Both the position numbers and the translations under genes were made by a program. Shown one piece after another: positions 57,828-63,099 of a stretch of DNA of 63,099 nt. Every line of letters begins with the position of its first letter. Position 1 is the stretch's first letter. The notes under the pieces are model-generated. The model saw only the letters and a list, made by a program, of their open reading frames with translations, did not search any database and was not told where the DNA came from. This stretch comes from Prevotella sp. UBA6994 (GTDB lineage: Bacteria > Bacteroidota > Bacteroidia > Bacteroidales > Bacteroidaceae), in the NCBI GenBank assembly GCA_002449845.1, contig DJXW01000023.1, positions 1 to 63,099 on the forward strand, in the 5' to 3' direction.

Positions 57828-58985
57828 ATGTCTTTATTGGGGTGTAACTTTAAAGCACCAGAATTAAATATGGGAGAAGTAAGTTTTGATTCGACATCAA
57901 CAATAAAAGGAATGATATTTCAGTTCCTTGTTGCATTGGAGCGTTGCTTTGAAATGCAAGAAGGACAGTCTGTGTATATTGAACGTTTTGGTGATGTTTC
58001 TGTAATTGGCAAAGAAGATGCCATACAGATTGAATCAAAGTATTACAAACGAGATTTGTCTGATTTGGACGAGAATGTATGGAATAGTATCTCGAATTGG
58101 ACGGACTCTTCTTTTTCTTTAGAGGAGTTTAGTTCGTTAGTCTTACTGACCACGCAAAAAGTTGGAAAGAGGTCTAAATGGAATGGTTGGAATGAAAAAT
58201 CATTATCGGAACGAAAGACTGTATTGGATGAGATACGACGGAAACGGAGTAAATCCGAGAAAATAGCAAAGATATTTGAAAAGGTGTTTTCTCCCGATAA
58301 TTCATCTCGTCTTGAGGATATAGCAAAGAAACTAACTTTAGATTATCTACCCATTGACAATGTTAGTTACTATAACAAGTTGCGAGACGTTCACGGTAGT
58401 CATTTACCAAAGATACAAAGAGAACGCTATATCAATGCATTATATGGGTATATCATTAATCCTCATGCGATAGAGAACAATTGGGAAATCGGTTATGACG
58501 CCTTTAGCAAGGAGAAAATGGAACTTTCCAAAAAACTACAAGAAAACACGACTTTATTTCCCGAAAAGATTAAATTAAAAGATATTGATACTAAAAAATA
58601 CACAGAGAGTCCCTTTGTACAGAAAATAAAAGATATTGAATACGATGAGGTTCTGCCAGATGCAGTTTCAGATTATGTTCATACAGCCCAAATGCTCATG
58701 CAAGAAATCAAGATTTCCCCAACTATAAAGAAATCGTATGATGAATATGAGAGTAATCTTGAATATAATTACAAGACAAAATATCGTAAAGCTAGTAGGA
58801 ATTGTGGAGAACATGAAATCATCAACAAATCAAAGGACTTTTATGATGACATAACTAGTTCTAACGATGGAACTTTTCACACGTACAATTACATTCCACC
58901 TTATTTCCATAATGGAGTTATGCATATTCTGGCCGAAGATAATCCGGAAGTAGTTTGGAAACTTAATAAGAAAGATAATGAGTAG
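57828..58985 (+). CDS. ABC-3C system effector-type protein (DUF4297/Cap4-like nuclease start)
   Basis: The product is 385 residues. The opening GMIFQFLVALERCFEMQEG, then DVSVIGKEDAIQIESKYYK (about residues 55-73), matches the start of DUF4297/Cap4-like dsDNA nuclease domains, with the D/E-x-K-type core IQIESK. The rest is helical and holds the effector-specific C terminus that docks to the other two components in ABC-3C systems. The stop overlaps the middle-component gene by 8 bases. The nuclease residues need checking by structure prediction. Confidence 0.65.
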   Translation: MSLLGCNFKAPELNMGEVSFDSTSTIKGMIFQFLVALERCFEMQEGQSVYIERFGDVSVIGKEDAIQIESKYYKRDLSDLDENVWNSISNWTDSSFSLEEFSSLVLLTTQKVGKRSKWNGWNEKSLSERKTVLDEIRRKRSKSEKIAKIFEKVFSPDNSSRLEDIAKKLTLDYLPIDNVSYYNKLRDVHGSHLPKIQRERYINALYGYIINPHAIENNWEIGYDAFSKEKMELSKKLQENTTLFPEKIKLKDIDTKKYTESPFVQKIKDIEYDEVLPDAVSDYVHTAQMLMQEIKISPTIKKSYDEYESNLEYNYKTKYRKASRNCGEHEIINKSKDFYDDITSSNDGTFHTYNYIPPYFHNGVMHILAEDNPEVVWKLNKKDNE

Positions 58986-59439
58986 GCTTGTTGACAATAT
59001 ATTTACGTTGCAAAATAACGTATTCGCCCTTACACCTCTGCTAATATCATTCTACAAGAATTTGCAGAGTAGAGAGAAAGATATGCTTTTAGCATATTTC
59101 GTCTTTCCACTTGTCCTAAATCAAGACTGTATAGAGAATATAAAACAATTGAATCGCCATTCGCAACTTAGCCGGATAACAAGAGATAAGGATATCATGG
59201 CTGGATTCGAAGAAAGATTTGAGTCTTATAAAGACATTACAAATAGATGTTTGCAATATGCATTAGATTGTGGATATATCGAAATAGACAAGAATCTGAC
59301 AGTTCGTGTGATATCAAATGAGCAGTTGTTTACTGACCCTATATTGACAAACAGTTTCAAACTCTCTTCAATTCTATATAGAGTTTTTACAAGGAATGTA
59401 ATTAACACATATTATTCATTTGGAATTAAGAAATTATGA
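58978..59439 (+). CDS. ABC-3C middle component
   Basis: The product is 153 residues. It is all-helical with a winged-helix-like end, and lies between the effector gene (8-base overlap) and the DUF3732-type ATPase gene (4-base ATGA overlap). Position, size and the pattern LVDNIFTLQNNVFALTPLL, YFVFPLVLN and LALDCGYIE-type strands fit the small middle component of ABC-three-component systems, which links effector and ATPase. The sequence family is very diverse, so the call rests mainly on the flanking genes. Confidence 0.7.
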   Translation: MSRLVDNIFTLQNNVFALTPLLISFYKNLQSREKDMLLAYFVFPLVLNQDCIENIKQLNRHSQLSRITRDKDIMAGFEERFESYKDITNRCLQYALDCGYIEIDKNLTVRVISNEQLFTDPILTNSFKLSSILYRVFTRNVINTYYSFGIKKL

Positions 59440-61484
59440 AATGCCATATCAGTTACTTAGGTGTTGTTGACAAATATGATAATTGTCATTATATAAGTTT
59501 CCAAGAGGGGCTTAATATTATTACTGGGCGCTCTTCTACGGGTAAGAGTGCTATCATAGAGATATTTGACTATTGTACTGGAAATGGGGAAAACACTGTT
59601 CCAGAAGGAGTGATAACAGAAAATGCTCAGTTTTACTTTGTAGTACTTGTTTCAAAGGACACGCAACTTGTCGTAGGAAGGAATCAAAGTGAAAACACTA
59701 CAAAGGCTTTCTACAAAATAGAGTCGGAAGTATTAGATGTTGATAATCTTAGTATGGACTATTTTGGAGAAGAGTATTTTATTCCGCTTAATGACTTCCG
59801 GGTTGAGTTAGGGCATTTCTGTGGCTTGAATATTTCCGAAACCGATGAAGACAAAGAGTCTATAGATTTTCGGGGGCAAAAGAAAGGGAGACCTTCTTTT
59901 AGAAACATGATTTCTTTTATGCTCCAGCATCAGAATTTGATTGCAAATAAACATTCATTATTTTATAGATTCGACGAAAAGGAGAAACGAGAAAGGGTTA
60001 TAGAAGAGTTTAAGATATTTGCTGGTTTTGTGGATCAACAATATTATCTTCTATGTCAACATTTAAAAGAGAAACGAAAGCAATTGGAACAGTATAAAAC
60101 AGCGAATTTCAAGTATGAGGCGAATAAAAAAGAGATTGTACAAGAAATATCCGATCTTAGAGACAACTTCTATGCTATAAGTGGAAAAGAATTGTTTCCT
60201 GATATACCAAGTGAAAGTCTTCTAAATGCTCCCAAATTGTATATTGACAAGTTGGAAGCATATGAAATAGAAGTGAATGAGGTTTCCAATGAATATAAGA
60301 AGAGGTATGTTCAATTGAGTGAAGAAAAGAATAGTCTTTTGGCAAAAAGAAGAAAAGCAACTATTCGATTGGAGAGAATAATGTCTTCGATTGAATACGC
60401 GAAGAACTATAATAAGGAAATTGATAAATACAAACCTGTATCAGAAGCAATTAGGGCTGATGTGGAGTGTCCTTTTTGCCATCACACCACTAATGTAACT
60501 GCAACAGAAACAAACAAGCTGACAGATGCTATTAATTGGTTAAATAGTGAACTGCAAAAGTCACCTCAAAGGTTAGATTCTTTTTTACCTCAGAAAAAGG
60601 AAGTCGAAAAAGAGATTGCGGACATCGATGAAAAGATAAGAGAATTGAACAACAATTTGAATGTGATTCTAAAGACTAATGAACAATTAGAGAAGAATAA
60701 GTCTTTAGAGGAACAGTCTCTGAAAATAAAACTAAAAATAGAAAATGTACTTGAGTGGTCGTTAAAAGAATCTTTAAATCTGGCACATTATAACATCGAA
60801 GGGGTTCAGAAAGAAATTAGTGATTTGGAACAGATTCTTTTCGAAAGATACAATATTGAAGGGAAATTGTCTGAGGCAGAGAATTTCATTAATAAATCTA
60901 TGAATGAAATTGGGGGCAAACTGGATTTTGAATATAAACCTATCAACCTGCATTTTGATATTAAAACATTTGAATTATATCATCTTAAAGAGGGGAATAA
61001 AAAGGTTTATCTACGCTCTATGGGGAGCGGAGCAAACTGGCTATATTCCCATGTATGTCTTTTCCTTTCATTACTACGATTCTTTTCATCGTTAGGAGAT
61101 AAATCCTTAGTGCCAACAATACTATTCTTAGATCAGCCAAGTCAGGTGTATTTTCCTGCCGTGATTGATTCAAGTACAGAAAAGTTTGATGCAGAAAAAT
61201 TAAAAGAAAAGGAAAAAGGGGAAAAAGGAAAGGATGAGGTTGATGATGATATGCGAGCTGTGACAAATCTTTTTCTTCAAATAGCTGATGTATTGAAATC
61301 CATAAAGAAGCAATATGGGTTCACCCCTCAAATCATCATTTCTGATCATGCCGATAATTTAAATTTAGGTGAGAATTATACATTCGAGAACTTCGTTAGG
61401 AAAAGATGGCGTAAAGAAGGTGATGGGTTAATCAATATAGATAAAGTTAAGACATCAATTGACATGGAGCCTGATCAGATGTAA
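59436..61484 (+). CDS. ABC-3C ATPase (DUF3732)
   Basis: The product is 682 residues. Walker A is GRSSTGKSA (31-39). A long coiled-coil region carries one zinc-hook-like pair CPFC (about residue 346). The ABC signature is the family-typical MGSGANWLYSHV, and Walker B is TILFLDQPSQVYFP, with Q in place of the usual catalytic glutamate as in DUF3732 proteins. These features together identify the SMC/Rad50-like ATPase of ABC-3C systems, which is thought to sense DNA and release the effector. It ends the three-gene unit 57828-61484. Confidence 0.85.
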   Translation: MKCHISYLGVVDKYDNCHYISFQEGLNIITGRSSTGKSAIIEIFDYCTGNGENTVPEGVITENAQFYFVVLVSKDTQLVVGRNQSENTTKAFYKIESEVLDVDNLSMDYFGEEYFIPLNDFRVELGHFCGLNISETDEDKESIDFRGQKKGRPSFRNMISFMLQHQNLIANKHSLFYRFDEKEKRERVIEEFKIFAGFVDQQYYLLCQHLKEKRKQLEQYKTANFKYEANKKEIVQEISDLRDNFYAISGKELFPDIPSESLLNAPKLYIDKLEAYEIEVNEVSNEYKKRYVQLSEEKNSLLAKRRKATIRLERIMSSIEYAKNYNKEIDKYKPVSEAIRADVECPFCHHTTNVTATETNKLTDAINWLNSELQKSPQRLDSFLPQKKEVEKEIADIDEKIRELNNNLNVILKTNEQLEKNKSLEEQSLKIKLKIENVLEWSLKESLNLAHYNIEGVQKEISDLEQILFERYNIEGKLSEAENFINKSMNEIGGKLDFEYKPINLHFDIKTFELYHLKEGNKKVYLRSMGSGANWLYSHVCLFLSLLRFFSSLGDKSLVPTILFLDQPSQVYFPAVIDSSTEKFDAEKLKEKEKGEKGKDEVDDDMRAVTNLFLQIADVLKSIKKQYGFTPQIIISDHADNLNLGENYTFENFVRKRWRKEGDGLINIDKVKTSIDMEPDQM

Positions 61485-61538
61485 ATATTTGGAATAATAA
61501 AGAATTATATTCGTTATTTTAGAAAAAGAAATCAAGAT

Positions 61539-63099
61539 ATGACAGAACAAGCATTACAACAATATCTCATCAAGCAATACCCAAAGAGGATGAGGGTTGT
61601 GAGTGGAAGGAATTCAAGAACCTGAAGAATGACTTTAGTGGTCATGAGAAGGATGATGTCATCTCCTATGTGTCGGCATTGGCAAACATGAAGGGTGGGC
61701 ATCTGGTAGTTGGTGTTGAAGATAAGACTTTGAAGATTATTGGAACAGATACATACAACTATACAACTCAACAGGCGACACTTCGACTGACTAATTTGTG
61801 CGCCAACCTGTCAAGTGAAGGATTGGATATTGAGGAGTTCGTCACGGAGGACACCCATAAGACAGTTTGGGTGATTCATATTCCAAAACATCTGCCAAAG
61901 TTACCTGTCTATGCCCATAACAAAGCATGGCAACGGATAGAGGACTCGTTGGTGGAACTGACACCAGAACGTCTGAATGCTATTTTGGAGGAACAACTTT
62001 TTGCCCCAGATGATTGGTCGGCTGGTATCGTAGGAAATGCAACTTTGGCAGACTTAGATGAACTGGCAGTCGCCAAAGCCCGTGTGATGTACAAAAAGGT
62101 ACACTCAAAGATTCCTGTCAACGAAATTGACGGTTGGTCGGTAGAAGAGTTGCTGAGTAATAGTGGTATCATGATTGATGGCAAACTTACTCGTGCTGCC
62201 ATCATCTTATTGGGTAAACCAACGGCAGTGTTCAAACTGAGGCCTGCGGTTGTGGAAGTGACCTGGACGCTACGCGATGCAAAAGAAGATGTTGTTGATT
62301 ACGAGCATTTCACGGCTCCATTCATATTGACAGTGGATGAGATTCTTGGTAAAATCCGCAATCTGACCATGCGCGAGTTGCCAGGAGGAACTTTGTTCCC
62401 TGATACGATGAAGCAGTATGACAACTACAGCATCCGTGAGGCTTTGCATAATGCCATTGCCCATCAGGATTATACATTACAGGAGCGCATCAACTTTGTT
62501 GAGAATCCTGGCTATGTGTATTATGAGAATGGTGGCAGTTTCATTCCTGGCACTTTACAAAAGGCATTGGCTATTCGTGGTCCTCAGCGTCATTTTAGAA
62601 ACGAATGCCTTTGCAAGGCAATGGGACATTTCAATATGATTGATACTGTAAGCCGCGGCATCAAGAAAATATTCGATGAGCAATGGCGACGCCACTTCCC
62701 AATGCCAGACTACGAGATTGATGCTGTCAATAAGGTTGTTGGTGTGAGGCTCTATGGCAATGCCATCAACGAAAAATACACAAAGATACTGAAAGAGAAC
62801 AAGACCCTTACTTTGCAAGAATGTATCGCGCTTGATGCAGTGCAGAAAGGGCACCAGATTAACGAAGAAACGGCAGAGGATTTATTGAACAAGGGACTCA
62901 TTGAGGGAGAATCTCCTAATTATCAAATTTCGCTGGGTGTTGCTAAGATAACACACCAATTGCCAGAATATACTCGTGTCAGTGGCTTGGAACGTTCAAA
63001 ATTAAAACAAATGACACTGCAATTTATTCAGAATGCAGGTGAGGATGGAACTATGCGTGACGGTATCTATGAGTATCTGAAAGTCGCAATGCCGAGCAA
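61539..63099 (+). pseudogene. AlbA/Schlafen-type ATP-binding gene with early frameshift, 3' end outside window
   Basis: The ATG at 61539 reads MTEQALQQYLIKQYPK and then leaves the frame at about 61586, where AAGAG stands in place of an expected AAGGAG. From 61586 the next frame is open to the window edge: EDEGCEWKEFKNLKNDF, ANMKGGHLVVGVED (AlbA_2 core), ADLDELAVAKARVMYKKVHSK, and REALHNAIAHQDYT (ATPase-like segment), GSFIPGTLQKAL, TVSRGIKKIF. It is a family member common in Bacteroidetes. One missing G separates it from an intact gene, so either it is a recent pseudogene, or the base is a sequencing error. Confidence 0.8.

Noticed and set aside
1..63099. tRNA, rRNA or riboswitch genes
   Set aside because: Gaps longer than about 100 bases were read on both strands and none showed a cloverleaf with CCA-type acceptor, rRNA signature or known riboswitch core. 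A covariance-model search could still find a divergent one.

Overview
The window looks like a chromosomal accessory region of a Bacteroidales bacterium, most likely Prevotella or a close relative. Supporting signs are Bacteroidetes-type promoter -7 boxes (TAnnTTTG) ahead of many genes, GLPGLI and TonB-linked outer-membrane genes, BspA-like leucine-rich repeats with a dockerin, the order ilvD-ilvB-ilvN-acyl-ACP thioesterase-ilvC, a pectate lyase/pectin esterase fusion, and a ParA/RHH pair of conjugative-element type. The genus is inferred from gene content only.

Layout. 1-976: tail of a mobile-element ParA/accessory pair, followed by about 1.8 kb without a convincing gene that holds a dense array of TATAG motifs, a diverged repeat pair and a strong terminator. 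2.8-8.2 kb (minus): a TonB-type envelope operon led by a one-piece fusion of ECF sigma factor, membrane helix and TonB domain, followed by an outer-membrane receptor, a TonB-domain lipoprotein and a GLPGLI protein. 8.3-12 kb: a duplicated Crp-like locus with a Panacea-type toxin-antitoxin pair between the copies and several broken genes. 12.2-18.2 kb (plus): a tightly coupled four-gene operon (SIS-HAD fusion, phosphoribosyltransferase-like protein, P-loop ATPase, unknown Rossmann-like protein), then a DUF4143-type ATPase and a PfkB kinase. I regard this as the best candidate for a poorly described conflict or nucleotide-sugar system. 20.6-23.8 kb: a decayed surface protein, iterated palindromes, an SDR enzyme and a frameshifted small gene.

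23.9-27.9 kb (minus): a DNA-modification/defence cluster (EcoRI-type adenine methylase, AAA ATPase, TOPRIM-like protein, DUF262-HNH nuclease). 28.4-29.2 kb: a HepT/MntA toxin-antitoxin pair. 29.3-31.6 kb: small metabolic and regulatory genes, one of them a remnant. 31.8-37.9 kb: branched-chain amino-acid biosynthesis. 38-48 kb: mostly housekeeping or niche genes (a divergent NAD-dependent ligase, a B3/B4-domain protein, NUDIX, the pectin enzyme, type II pantothenate kinase, surface proteins), one clearly deleted pseudogene, and a mobilization-gene remnant at 48.2 kb.

48.6-63.1 kb (plus) is a visibly A+T-richer defence island. It holds an XRE regulator with a nuclease-methylase-specificity fusion, a DGNHR/deoxyribosyltransferase-like fusion and a HEPN-like protein in one operon; then GIY-YIG and DUF4062 gene stubs, a DUF4062 plus AlbA/Schlafen pair, a complete ABC-three-component (ABC-3C) system, and a second AlbA/Schlafen gene with a frameshift that runs off the window. 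Mobile-element remnants, at least nine broken genes and several stacked defence modules indicate an integration hot spot with high turnover. All functional assignments are from reading the translated sequence; no database search was run.
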